DNA from: Paenibacillus sp. W2I17
GTDB taxonomy: Bacteria; Bacillota; Bacilli; Paenibacillales; Paenibacillaceae
Assembly: GCF_030815985.1 (NCBI RefSeq)
Contig: NZ_JAUSXM010000001.1
Coordinates: forward strand, 6,882,001 to 6,946,000
Reading direction: 5' to 3'
Length of the DNA stretch: 64,000 nucleotides
The notes beneath the pieces were generated by a model that saw nothing but the letters and a program-made list of their open reading frames with translations, was not told where the DNA came from and did no database searches. The position numbers and the translations under genes were made by a program. Below, in pieces: positions 7,594-15,489 of this stretch (position 1 is its first letter; the number at the start of each line of letters is the position of its first letter).

Positions 7594-9288
7594 ATGGAAG
7601 GAACAGAACGTATGGTAAGAACGGATGCTTGTATCGTTCAGCGAGATTTTACAGTTTTGCTGGAAGTTGGCCACCCCGGATTCGAAAGAGCAAGAGAGCA
7701 GCTTGGGATGTATTCAGAACTGGTTAAGACACCAGCAGCGTTTCATACCTATCGAATCACTCCGTTATCGCTCTGGAATGCGGCTGCGCTGGGATGGAAT
7801 GCAGATCAAGTCATCGCAAGTCTGGAGCTGGTATCCCGCTGGAACGTGCCTGCTGCACTCATACAGGATGTTCGGAGAATCATGGATCAGTATGGCAAAT
7901 TAAAGCTGCATTCCGAAGCAGATCACACCAGAATGCGTCTTTACAGTGAGGATGAGCGGTTACTGGATGAATTAAGTGGATTGAAATCGATAGCTGCCTT
8001 TCGTATGGAACGTAAGGACGCTCATGAACTTTTGCTCCCAGGAGAACAGCGAGGGTTATTAAAAAGGGAATTAACACGTTTGGGATACCCCGTACTTGAT
8101 TACGTGGGGTATCGAGAGGGGACCAAGCTTTCATTTGATTGGCGCTCTAATGATCCAGGGGACCACTCTGAGCGATTTGCGCTGCGTTCTTACCAGAGAG
8201 AGGCTGTGGATGCATTCGAAGGCAGTGAGGGCATGGGAGGAAGTGGTTTACTCGTACTTCCTTGTGGGGCAGGCAAAACGGTCATTGGCATGGCCGTTCT
8301 GGAGCGGCTTCAATGTGAATGCTTGATTTTGACGTCCAATACAACGTCTGTGCGACAGTGGATTCAGGAAATTCAAGACAAAACCACGATTACCAGCGAA
8401 CAGATTGGTGAGTATTCAGGTCAGAAAAAACAGGTGAAACCTGTGACTGTAGCTACATATCAGATTCTTACACACCGGAAATCAAAGGATGCTGATTTTA
8501 CACATATCAAACTGCTCAGTGAGCGGCAATGGGGGCTGATCATATATGATGAAGTACATTTGCTGCCAGCACCAGTGTTTCGTGCAACTGCGGATATTCA
8601 AGCTACGCGAAGGCTGGGATTAACCGCCACATTGGTTCGAGAGGATGGCTGTGAACAGGATGTGTTTTCGTTGATTGGTCCAAAGCTCTATGATATGCCG
8701 TGGAAACAACTGGAGCAGCAAGGGTGGATTGCCGATGTACAATGTCAGGAGATACGTATCCCGTTTTCCCCGGAACTAAGATCAAATTATCTGCAAGCCG
8801 AGGTTAAACATCAATTTCGATTGGCTGCCGAGAATCCGGCGAAGGTACATGTAGTTAAGCGTTTGCTGGAACGTCATCGGGATTTGCCTGCGCTAGTGAT
8901 TGGACAATATCTGGATCAGTTAGAGTTGATTGCCCGGGAAATTGAAGCACCTCTGATCTCGGGAACCATGTCACAGCAAGAGCGAATCAAATGGTTTGCC
9001 GCTTTTCGACGAGGGGAGATTAAAACGATTGTTGTATCCAAAGTTGCCAATTTTGCTGTGGATCTGCCCGATGCTGCTGTTGCACTTGAGATATCCGGAA
9101 GTTTCGGGTCAAGACAGGAAGAGGCACAGCGTTTGGGGAGAATTCTGAGACCAAAAGCTGGAGAAAACAAAGCATATTTCTATGCACTGGTATCAGAGGA
9201 CAGTAAGGAACAGGAGTTTGCATTAAATCGTCAGATGTTCTTGGTGGAGCAGGGATATGAATATGCCATCGTGCATGAGAACGAATAG
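7594..9288 (+). CDS. Bacterial XPB-type DNA helicase
   Basis: The ~564-residue superfamily 2 helicase resembles XPB/Rad25, the 3'-5' repair and transcription helicase of eukaryotes and archaea; bacterial forms are known from mycobacteria. An N-terminal damage-recognition-like region (1-190) is followed by motif I PCGAGKT (Lys228), motif II DEVH (319-322), motif III LTATLVRED with the XPB-specific RED triad (349-351), and the C-terminal motifs KVANFAVDLPDA and QEEAQRLGRILRPK. The ATG at 7594 is chosen because a GGAGGAAG site lies 8-10 bases before it and the frame upstream runs through the palindrome. The next gene follows after 36 bases and encodes the usual partner. Role in repair is by family; the bacterial pathway is not settled. 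Confidence 0.9.
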   Translation: MEGTERMVRTDACIVQRDFTVLLEVGHPGFERAREQLGMYSELVKTPAAFHTYRITPLSLWNAAALGWNADQVIASLELVSRWNVPAALIQDVRRIMDQYGKLKLHSEADHTRMRLYSEDERLLDELSGLKSIAAFRMERKDAHELLLPGEQRGLLKRELTRLGYPVLDYVGYREGTKLSFDWRSNDPGDHSERFALRSYQREAVDAFEGSEGMGGSGLLVLPCGAGKTVIGMAVLERLQCECLILTSNTTSVRQWIQEIQDKTTITSEQIGEYSGQKKQVKPVTVATYQILTHRKSKDADFTHIKLLSERQWGLIIYDEVHLLPAPVFRATADIQATRRLGLTATLVREDGCEQDVFSLIGPKLYDMPWKQLEQQGWIADVQCQEIRIPFSPELRSNYLQAEVKHQFRLAAENPAKVHVVKRLLERHRDLPALVIGQYLDQLELIAREIEAPLISGTMSQQERIKWFAAFRRGEIKTIVVSKVANFAVDLPDAAVALEISGSFGSRQEEAQRLGRILRPKAGENKAYFYALVSEDSKEQEFALNRQMFLVEQGYEYAIVHENE

Positions 9289-9324
9289 TTCATTTATACT
9301 CGCGAAAAGAGGAGGGATTGGGAT

Positions 9325-11043
9325 ATGTCTTCATTTCAACCAATAGATGAGCCTGTGGTACTGAACCTTGATTCATGGTCAAAGCTTACTTTGGTGGAGC
9401 AAAAAGTGCTTGGTGCAATTTTTCACAAACATGCCGGTCAGCCTTTTTCCTCCCTCCTGCCCCGAGAACAGTGGGCCATCGAAGGACTAAGTGTCGCAGA
9501 AGCCAAATCTTCATTTTCCAACCTTAGGCAGCAAAGATGGATTGAATCTGTATATAAGAGTTGGGGAGAGCGACTATTCTATATTCCTGCTTCGTTGATG
9601 GACACATTGACGCTTGCTTACGCACAAAGAGTGGGTATAACCGTTAAACAGATGGCACAGCATGCTTATGTATTACAGGAAGGAAAGCCGGATATTGCTG
9701 CAGAGCTGCTTCATCTGATCGCGTGGATCGAAAGAGAAGGACTTCCTTTGACAGGGAAGGGCACTATACATAAGAAAAGTGTTCAAAAATTAAGTGTGAT
9801 CACGGTGTTATCTTCGACAGACTTTGATGGTTTGGGCATCCGATATGAACATTCGGATTTATATCCGACCCACGTAGCAATCCTTCTGGATCTACTGCTC
9901 AGTCTGAATCTGGTCCAGAAGTCAGAAGGCCAAATTCAGATTGTAGATCATCGATTACAAACATGGTTGAAGCTCTCGTGGAGACAGATGCAGCGGGAAA
10001 TATATCAAGCGTGTATGGAAAGATACGGAGAAGCTGAACCCGCGTTGCAGCATTTCCGTTATCAATTGGCATTGTTTGCTCCAGAAAAAAACATATGGTG
10101 CCATATAGAGAATTCGGAATTGAAACCACGGGTCAGGGGCTGGCTCTACGCACTGGCTGGCTGGGGTTATGGTGAAGTAGGAGAAGATCAGTCGGGAGCG
10201 CTGGCATTCCGTTGGCTGATTGAACCGCAGACCCTGTTATATCCAGAACGCGAGATTGTAAGTGAGTCGGAGCCATGTGGATTTTACATGCAGCCTGATT
10301 TCGAAATGTTGGTGCCGCCGGAAGCAGGGCCTGATGTAATCTGGATGCTGGAGCAATACGCAGAACGGGTGACGCGTGATCGAATGTCCATCTACCGTAT
10401 GACAAGAGAACGATTCATTTCGGCCATAGCCAGTGGGTATGGACTACATGAAGTGATGGAGTTTCTGGATCAATATGCGCTGACAGGTATACCGGAGAAT
10501 GTACGGATTGCGTTAGCAGATTGGGGCAAGGAGACGGATGCTGCACCATTGACTGTAGATAGAAGTATGGAGGTAATGGAGGAAAGTACAGGCTCCGCAG
10601 ATGATCCGAAGTTATTAGAAAAGGATATGTTGAGCGGTGTATATTCTTCTTTCTACACTCCCGATAATCAAGGTCTGGTTGATGTTCCTGCATCTCTGCA
10701 TGGGTTGGAGCGTGATCATTCTGTCATTGAGAAGAAGTTCTCTCTGTTGGGATTTGAGGAGATACCGGAGACCTGGTACAAGGAGTGGCGTCGATATCAT
10801 AGTTCAACAGCCCGACAGATTGCTGCCAAAGCTATTGAGTGGCAGACCAAGCTGGGGATACAACAGGAAAATCGTACGCAATACCTCATTCCACATCAGG
10901 TAGAGGGTCATGAACAATGGACTTTAAGCGGTTGGTGCATGTTGGATTCAAGTGAAAATACATTAGAGACGGAATGGCGTACATTCTCCCCGTCAGAGTG
11001 GGATACAATGCGTCTTATCCTGCCAGATGATGTCATAACCTGA
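9325..11043 (+). CDS. XPB-associated protein with helicase C-terminal (Helicase_C_3-like) domain
   Basis: The 572-residue protein has no ATPase motifs. Its N-terminal half looks like winged-helix DNA-binding modules (EQKVLGAIFHKHAGQPFSSL and LRQQRWIESVYKSWGERLFYIP). Residues around 315-400 match the XPB/Ssl2-like domain: FYMQPDFEMLVPPEAGPD, then DRMSIYRMTRERFISAIASGY and EFLDQYALTGIPENVRIALADW. Homologues are commonly coded beside bacterial XPB; they are thought to work with the helicase, much as Bax1 does in archaea, but no nuclease motif is obvious here. The ATG follows AGAGGAGGG by about 9 bases. It forms a two-gene operon with the XPB gene. The last ~150 residues are not recognised. Confidence 0.78.
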   Translation: MSSFQPIDEPVVLNLDSWSKLTLVEQKVLGAIFHKHAGQPFSSLLPREQWAIEGLSVAEAKSSFSNLRQQRWIESVYKSWGERLFYIPASLMDTLTLAYAQRVGITVKQMAQHAYVLQEGKPDIAAELLHLIAWIEREGLPLTGKGTIHKKSVQKLSVITVLSSTDFDGLGIRYEHSDLYPTHVAILLDLLLSLNLVQKSEGQIQIVDHRLQTWLKLSWRQMQREIYQACMERYGEAEPALQHFRYQLALFAPEKNIWCHIENSELKPRVRGWLYALAGWGYGEVGEDQSGALAFRWLIEPQTLLYPEREIVSESEPCGFYMQPDFEMLVPPEAGPDVIWMLEQYAERVTRDRMSIYRMTRERFISAIASGYGLHEVMEFLDQYALTGIPENVRIALADWGKETDAAPLTVDRSMEVMEESTGSADDPKLLEKDMLSGVYSSFYTPDNQGLVDVPASLHGLERDHSVIEKKFSLLGFEEIPETWYKEWRRYHSSTARQIAAKAIEWQTKLGIQQENRTQYLIPHQVEGHEQWTLSGWCMLDSSENTLETEWRTFSPSEWDTMRLILPDDVIT

Positions 11044-11135
11044 CTATTTCACGTGAATATCAGGTTGAAAGGCGAATTTTCAAGTTCCCCCTATTTCTAA
11101 TTGCAGGAAAAACTCTTCTTAACTATTCATGGATA

Positions 11136-11144
11136 TGCTATGAT
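11136..11144 (+). promoter_or_regulatory. Extended -10 promoter of ylbF-ylbG
   Basis: TGC TATGAT (TG 11136-11137, TATGAT 11139-11144) without a clear -35, 52 bases upstream of ylbF. Confidence 0.4.
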
Positions 11145-11195
11145 GAGGTAGTCTACGTTAAGTAGAACTTTATATATAGATAGGATGAATATTTC

Positions 11196-11633
11196 ATGAG
11201 CGTAGCGGAAATGAACACGGTCGATATGGCCCAAGTGTTAACGGGCGCATATGAACTGGGCGACATGATTAACCAATCTGCCGAAGTATCGGATTATTTA
11301 TATTGGAAGCAGCAAGTCGAGACTACCCCTGAGATTCAGATGGGGATTCGGAAGCTGAATGCCAAGAAGGAATTGTTTGAAGAAACACAGCGTTTCGGTC
11401 ATTTTCACCCGGATTATCATGCAGCAAAAGACCAGGTGAAGGCTCTGGAACAGGAGTTGGAAAATTTCGAGGCGGTAATCCGCTTCAAACAGGCAGAGAA
11501 GTCCCTGGATGATATGTTATTCCAGATGTCAGAGACCATTGCATTTGCAGTGTCAACGACCATTAAAGTACCGAGCAATGACCCGAATCCGAAGGGCGGC
11601 TGCGGTAGTGGCGGCAAGTGTGGTTGCAGTTAA
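11196..11633 (+). CDS. ylbF: YlbF/RicF-type regulator subunit
   Basis: The 145-residue helical protein is of the YlbF/YmcA family. In B. subtilis YlbF (RicF) forms the RicAFT complex with YmcA and YaaT, which binds 4Fe-4S clusters, helps RNase Y mature mRNAs and promotes competence, sporulation and biofilm formation. The family coiled-coil core runs from YWKQQVETTPEIQ through FHPDYHAAKDQVKALEQEL to VIRFKQAEKSLDDML. The C-terminal tail GGCGSGGKCGCS supplies three cysteines, fitting the cluster-binding role. The ribosome site is weak (TAGGATGAAT). ylbG follows 27 bases later, the same order as in B. subtilis. Confidence 0.88.
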   Translation: MSVAEMNTVDMAQVLTGAYELGDMINQSAEVSDYLYWKQQVETTPEIQMGIRKLNAKKELFEETQRFGHFHPDYHAAKDQVKALEQELENFEAVIRFKQAEKSLDDMLFQMSETIAFAVSTTIKVPSNDPNPKGGCGSGGKCGCS

Positions 11634-11660
11634 GTAATCATTATAGAAGGGCGGGGAACG

Positions 11661-11927
11661 ATGATGTTTGCGGAAAGGACAGGATTCATTATTTGGGTCA
11701 GTGATTTGAAGGCTGCCCGTAATCTCGAAAAATATGGCACCGTGCATTATATCTCCCGCCGTATGCATTATGTGGTCATGTATGTTAATGCAGAACGGGC
11801 AGATGATACGATGAAAAATGTGAAGCGACTTTCCTATGTGCGCAAGATCGAACGCTCGTATCGTAATGAGATCAAAACCGAGTATGCCAGCAAAACGATG
11901 GACAAAACGAGCTTTTACGGAATATAG
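11661..11927 (+). CDS. ylbG: YlbG family protein (DUF2129)
   Basis: The small 88-residue protein opens with ERTGFIIWVSDLKAARNLEKYG and ends in VRKIERSYRNEIKTEYA, typical of the YlbG family of Firmicutes. Function is unknown; it always travels with ylbF. A GGGCGGGG site precedes the ATGATG start; either ATG could be used. The operon ends at the terminator 11 bases downstream. Confidence 0.87.
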   Translation: MMFAERTGFIIWVSDLKAARNLEKYGTVHYISRRMHYVVMYVNAERADDTMKNVKRLSYVRKIERSYRNEIKTEYASKTMDKTSFYGI

Positions 11928-11937
11928 ACGAGAAACT

Positions 11938-11968
11938 GGAGGGACCCTTTGGGGTCGCTCTTTTCTTG
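11938..11968 (+). terminator. Terminator of the ylbF-ylbG operon
   Basis: GAGGGACCC pairs with GGGGTCGCTC (one mismatch) across a short TTT loop and is followed by TTTTCTT. Confidence 0.75.
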
Positions 11969-12014
11969 AATTATACACAAATTGGCTATTGTGAAAAAAA
12001 GTTAAACTTACGCC

Positions 12015-12043
12015 TTGAGGTTGCGGGACTAATGTTGTAATAT
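12015..12043 (+). promoter_or_regulatory. Sigma-A promoter
   Basis: TTGAGG (12015-12020), a 17-base spacer and TAATAT (12038-12043), 50 bases before the next gene. Confidence 0.6.
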
Positions 12044-12092
12044 ATTTGGTAATAAATAGATAGAAAGTCCTATCTGGTGGAGAGTGATTCCC

Positions 12093-12530
12093 ATGCGTGA
12101 TAAGGTGATGCAACGTTGGAGCACCTACGAGCCGTTTTTCGTGGCTCTTGGAGACAAGAAAGTGGCCGACATCGTCATTACCCATCATGCCAAGATGCGG
12201 TATGCAGACCGTATTGAGCCTGCACGTAGTGATGATGACCATATTGCGGCGTGGTTATGGGAGTGTCTGAAGCAGGACCGTATAACACCATACTACCGTA
12301 ATGAACAGGACGTCTACCTGATTGATGAGGATCTGGTGGTGGTCGCCGAATTTTCCGAACTTGAAGGAGAATATGATATTGCGGGCAACCCGTTGCACAA
12401 AATGATTGTAGTTACGTTTCTGGGACGCATGTCGGAGACCATTGAGTTGAGGGACCTGAAATCATATTATTCATGGTTAAGACATTCAAGAAGGATGACT
12501 TTGGTCAAAAATAGCCGCAAGCATAAGTAA
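12093..12530 (+). CDS. Conserved hypothetical protein
   Basis: I do not recognise this 145-residue soluble protein. It has a central stretch VITHHAKMRYADRIEP with an HA-x-x-R pattern, then VYLIDEDLVVVAEFSE and HKMIVVTFLGRM, which is loosely like the small alpha/beta fold of DUF4258/RelE-type proteins; that is inference from pattern only. The C-terminus is very basic (RHSRRMTLVKNSRKHK), which could bind nucleic acid. The ATG at 12093 is preferred over GTG 12084 because GGTGGAGAG ends 9 bases before the ATG. It has its own promoter and terminator and no toxin-antitoxin partner is seen. Confidence 0.7.
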   Translation: MRDKVMQRWSTYEPFFVALGDKKVADIVITHHAKMRYADRIEPARSDDDHIAAWLWECLKQDRITPYYRNEQDVYLIDEDLVVVAEFSELEGEYDIAGNPLHKMIVVTFLGRMSETIELRDLKSYYSWLRHSRRMTLVKNSRKHK

Positions 12531-12575
12531 GTTGAGTAGATTCAATATGTTGAAATCATAGATTCAAGTATTATC

Positions 12576-12603
12576 GCATGCAGACAAGCTGCATGCTTTT
12601 TTT
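12576..12603 (+). terminator. Terminator before the LysR gene
   Basis: Perfect 8-bp stem GCATGCAG/CTGCATGC with a 5-base loop, followed by T7. Confidence 0.9.
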
Positions 12604-12630
12604 GTTGCCAAGCGGGAAATCGGCTACAAT
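12602..12630 (+). promoter_or_regulatory. Promoter of the LysR-type gene
   Basis: TTGTTG (12602-12607), 17-base spacer, TACAAT (12625-12630). The -35 overlaps the T-run of the preceding terminator. Confidence 0.55.
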
Positions 12631-12661
12631 GTAGAGAGTGTAATCGAAGAGGGGCGAAGAT

Positions 12662-13585
12662 ATGAATTTTCACCAATTGCATATTTTTTATACGGTAGCA
12701 GAGAAGGGGAGTTTCTCGGCGGCTGCACAAGCATTACATATGACTCAACCGGCAGTAACGATGCAGATTCAATCATTGGAGGACTATTTTGGGACCAAAT
12801 TATTGCATCGTTCCACCAAAAAAATAGAATTATCCGAGGCTGGCCGGACTTTATTACCTCATGCGAAACGGAGTGTAGAGCTGGTCAGACAGACGGACGA
12901 AGCGATGTCGGCGTTTACCCAGATGTTACAGGGCCGACTCCAGCTGGGAGCCAGCTTAACGATCGGGGAATATGTGCTTCCACGCATGCTCGGACCATTT
13001 GCACTTCAGTATCCCGATATTTCAATTGTCATGAAAGTGATGAATACAACGCAAATTATGGATGATATATTGAAGCACCAGCTTAATTTTGGTCTGATTG
13101 AAGCGCCAGTGCACCACCCGGACATGATTGTGGAGCCTGTCATGCAGGACGAGCTGAAACTGATTGTACCTGCCGGACATGATTTGGCTAAGCGTAGCAA
13201 AGTGAATATTGAGGATGTAATGAATTATCCTTTTGTGCTGCGTGAGAAGGGTTCGGGTACTCGTCAGGTGATGGAAGACCAATTGCAAAAGAAAAAGATT
13301 GATCCACAGGATATGAATGTTGTGATGGAACTTGGCAGTACAGGAGCGGTAAAATCGGCCGTAGAGGCAGGGGTAGGCATTACGATGTTATCTCCTTCTT
13401 CGGTGCAGCATGAACTGGCTCTGGGACTCGTTCATATTGTGGATATCCGCGGACTCGAATTCAAAAGGCAGTTCTATGCTATCCATCTAAAATCGTCCTT
13501 GTTGCCCCTGTCAGCAGTCGCTTTCCTGAATTATCTGCGCCAGCAGGAGCAGCCTAAGTCGGTACACAAGACAGGGAAGTCATAA
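12662..13585 (+). CDS. LysR-family transcriptional regulator
   Basis: The 307-residue regulator has the N-terminal winged helix-turn-helix (LHIFYTVAEKGSFSAAAQALHMTQPAVTMQIQSLE, residues 6-40) and a periplasmic-binding-protein-like effector domain from about residue 90 (GRLQLGASLTIGEYVLPRMLG). The sequence resembles the CysL/YwfK-CysR type, but the effector cannot be read. No divergent target gene is present: the upstream neighbour points the same way and is terminated, so the target may be elsewhere. The ATG at 12662 follows a GAAGAGGGG site by 6-7 bases. Confidence 0.9.
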   Translation: MNFHQLHIFYTVAEKGSFSAAAQALHMTQPAVTMQIQSLEDYFGTKLLHRSTKKIELSEAGRTLLPHAKRSVELVRQTDEAMSAFTQMLQGRLQLGASLTIGEYVLPRMLGPFALQYPDISIVMKVMNTTQIMDDILKHQLNFGLIEAPVHHPDMIVEPVMQDELKLIVPAGHDLAKRSKVNIEDVMNYPFVLREKGSGTRQVMEDQLQKKKIDPQDMNVVMELGSTGAVKSAVEAGVGITMLSPSSVQHELALGLVHIVDIRGLEFKRQFYAIHLKSSLLPLSAVAFLNYLRQQEQPKSVHKTGKS

Positions 13586-13649
13586 TAGCCGGAAACTCAA
13601 TGATAGATGAGATTTAATCCAAAGGACTTACACAAAGGAGCTGTTGTAC

Positions 13650-14519
13650 ATGGATCAACGCCAAGGACGCTGTGATCTTCATACCCATAGTCAGGCCTCC
13701 GATGGAATGCAGCCACCTGCTGATAATGTGAAGCTTGCCAAACAAAAAGGGCTATCTGCGGTTGCCCTAACGGACCATGATACAGTAGCTGGTGTAGCGG
13801 AAGCACAGCAAGCGGGAAAAGAGTACGATATTGATGTTGTTGCCGGAGTGGAGATCAGCACTCGATCTGGTGGGAAAGATATTCATGTGCTCGGGTATTA
13901 TGTGAATACAGAGGATGAGCTATTCCTGCAACGGTTGCGCGGATTACGAGAAGCGCGAGATGAGCGGAATCATCTGATTATCGCAAAGCTCCAAGAACTC
14001 GGGCTTGATATAAGCTGGCAGGAGGTACTGGATGAGCTAGGACGACCGTTAGAGCCGGATGAGAGTATTGGAAGACCTCATATGGCCGATGTGCTGGTGA
14101 AGAAGGGATACGTTGTTGACATGCGGGATGCATTCGATCGGTATCTTGCTGAGGGCAAGCCAGGCTTCGTATCTGTACCCCGCGTTGCACCAGAGGATGC
14201 GTGCGAGTGGATCAGAGCCGCAGGTGGAGCCGCTGTAATTGCCCATCCGGGTCTCTATAACGATGATGAATTGGTGCGACGTATCATCGAAGACTCTCAT
14301 CCAGATGGCATTGAGGTGTTTCATTCGGACCATGGCCCGGAAGAGGAACGCAGGTATGGTGAGCTGGCCAAGGAATACGACCTCATTGAAACAGGTGGGT
14401 CTGATTATCATGGCAAACGGCAAGGTGTTGTTTTCCACGGAGATCTTGGTAGCAAGACCGTAATGGTTGATGTGTTGGAAAGGCTGAAGGCAGCTGCTTC
14501 ACAGCAAAAGGGAGTATAA
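13650..14519 (+). CDS. PHP-domain phosphoesterase (RNase AM/YciV-like)
   Basis: The ~289-residue protein has the PHP metal-binding motifs DLHTHSQASDG, LTDHDTVAG, GVEIS, DIHVLGYY, IAHPG and ETGGSDYHG, and an inserted segment with SIGRPHMADVLVKKGYV, all typical of the TrpH/YciV group. E. coli YciV (RNase AM) is a 5'-3' exoribonuclease that also removes 3' phosphate from 3',5'-bisphosphonucleotides; which activity this one has is not decided by sequence. The ATG at 13650 follows AAAGGAG by 9 bases. It lies 64 bases after the LysR gene and may be co-transcribed. The strong terminator downstream is shared with a convergent gene. Confidence 0.86.
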   Translation: MDQRQGRCDLHTHSQASDGMQPPADNVKLAKQKGLSAVALTDHDTVAGVAEAQQAGKEYDIDVVAGVEISTRSGGKDIHVLGYYVNTEDELFLQRLRGLREARDERNHLIIAKLQELGLDISWQEVLDELGRPLEPDESIGRPHMADVLVKKGYVVDMRDAFDRYLAEGKPGFVSVPRVAPEDACEWIRAAGGAAVIAHPGLYNDDELVRRIIEDSHPDGIEVFHSDHGPEEERRYGELAKEYDLIETGGSDYHGKRQGVVFHGDLGSKTVMVDVLERLKAAASQQKGV

Positions 14520-14595
14520 CTAGACAGGTTAACATTTTATCTGGCTTTGAGGGTTTTTCTGCTTATTGAGTACATTTTAAGATTGTAGAAGTAAA

Positions 14596-14648
14596 GGACA
14601 GGGAAACAAGGTAGGGCTAGCCTTACCATGTTTCCCTGTCCTTTTTTT
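14596..14648. terminator. Long terminator between PHP gene and acetyltransferase gene
   Basis: GGACAGGGAAACA (14596-14608) pairs with TGTTTCCCTGTCC (14629-14641); an inner GGTAGGGC/GCCTTACC stem continues it. T7 follows on the plus strand. Confidence 0.9.
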
Positions 14649-14662
14649 GTGTTAAAAAGAGT

Positions 14663-15109
14663 CTATGTAATCGAATAGTTTACCCAAGCGCCACGTGTAG
14701 CCCCAAGACGTTCGAATAATTGCTGTGCCCGCTCATTGGTCACTGCTGTGATCCAAGACATGTATGCACATCCATGGTCCCGCGTATATTGCTGACAGTG
14801 TGCAAATAATTTAGCTTCTGCTTCGCCCTCTCTGAACGTCTCCGTAACAAATAGGTCATTCATGATGGCGACACGTTCTGCTTTCATCGTGCTGTATGTA
14901 AAGAACAGGGTGGAAAATCCGATAAGCTTCCCGTCCTCTACTGCCACAAATTGAGCACCGATCTGCTGATTAAGCAGGTTGTTGATCAGAAGCTGGATGG
15001 ATTGATCACCAGGCCAGGGGTTGTTGTAGAATCCCACCACATAGTCATGCATTAATGCCATCAGGGGTTTCAGATCATCAGGTTGAGTTTCTCTGATATG
15101 TATGGTCAT
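14663..15109 (-). CDS. GNAT-family N-acetyltransferase
   Basis: The 148-residue protein has the GNAT layout: an N-terminal TIHIRETQPDDLKPLMALM strand-helix, FVAVEDGKLIGFSTLFF (beta4), NDLFVTETFREGEAEAKLF (motif A region, where the usual R/Q-x-x-G-x-G/A is only partly kept) and AQQLFERLGATRGAWVNY near the end. Substrate unknown. AAAGGAAG precedes the ATG. It is a single gene facing the PHP gene. Confidence 0.82.
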   Translation of the reverse strand: MTIHIRETQPDDLKPLMALMHDYVVGFYNNPWPGDQSIQLLINNLLNQQIGAQFVAVEDGKLIGFSTLFFTYSTMKAERVAIMNDLFVTETFREGEAEAKLFAHCQQYTRDHGCAYMSWITAVTNERAQQLFERLGATRGAWVNYSIT

Positions 15110-15242
15110 GATACACTTCCTTTAACTATAAATTTTATTCATCACAATCGAATTATTATACATATAAATGAATTAATATTCAATGAGAAAGCTAAATAAG
15201 CTGAGCTTCACATATCATTCAAACAAGTAATGCAACCACAAA

Positions 15243-15273
15243 AATCCCCTGAACCGTTAATGGTCAGGGGATT
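15243..15273 (-). terminator. Terminator for rqcH, beyond an inserted palindromic element
   Basis: AATCCCCTGA (15243-15252) pairs with TCAGGGGATT (15264-15273). On the minus strand the stem is followed by a T5 run. The palindromic element copy B lies between the rqcH stop and this hairpin; together they fill the 15110-15489 gap. Confidence 0.7.
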
Positions 15274-15294
15274 CTGTCTTTGTTGCTTTTACAT

Positions 15295-15487
15295 CTATAT
15301 AAGTTGAACTAATCATTTACACGATAACGGAGAGGACAGAAAAAACCTGAAAAAGCGGAGCGTTCGCCTTTATCCCCGGATTTTCCCTTGAAAAAGGGGA
15401 TCAAAAAAATCTGGGGATAACAGCGATTGGAAGGTTGTTCTGTCATCGTAGTGTCAGTGTAAATAATCTTTAGTTCAACTTATATAG
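15295..15487. mobile_element. MITE-like palindromic element, copy B (best preserved)
   Basis: This 193-bp element is bounded by perfect 18-bp terminal inverted repeats: CTATATAAGTTGAACTAA (15295-15312) and its exact reverse complement (15470-15487). Inner ATTTACAC/GTGTAAAT arms and the TTATCCCC...GGGGATAA core follow. It ends two bases from the rqcH stop codon (15490-15492). No clear target duplication was seen. Confidence 0.9.
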
Positions 15488-15489
15488 CC

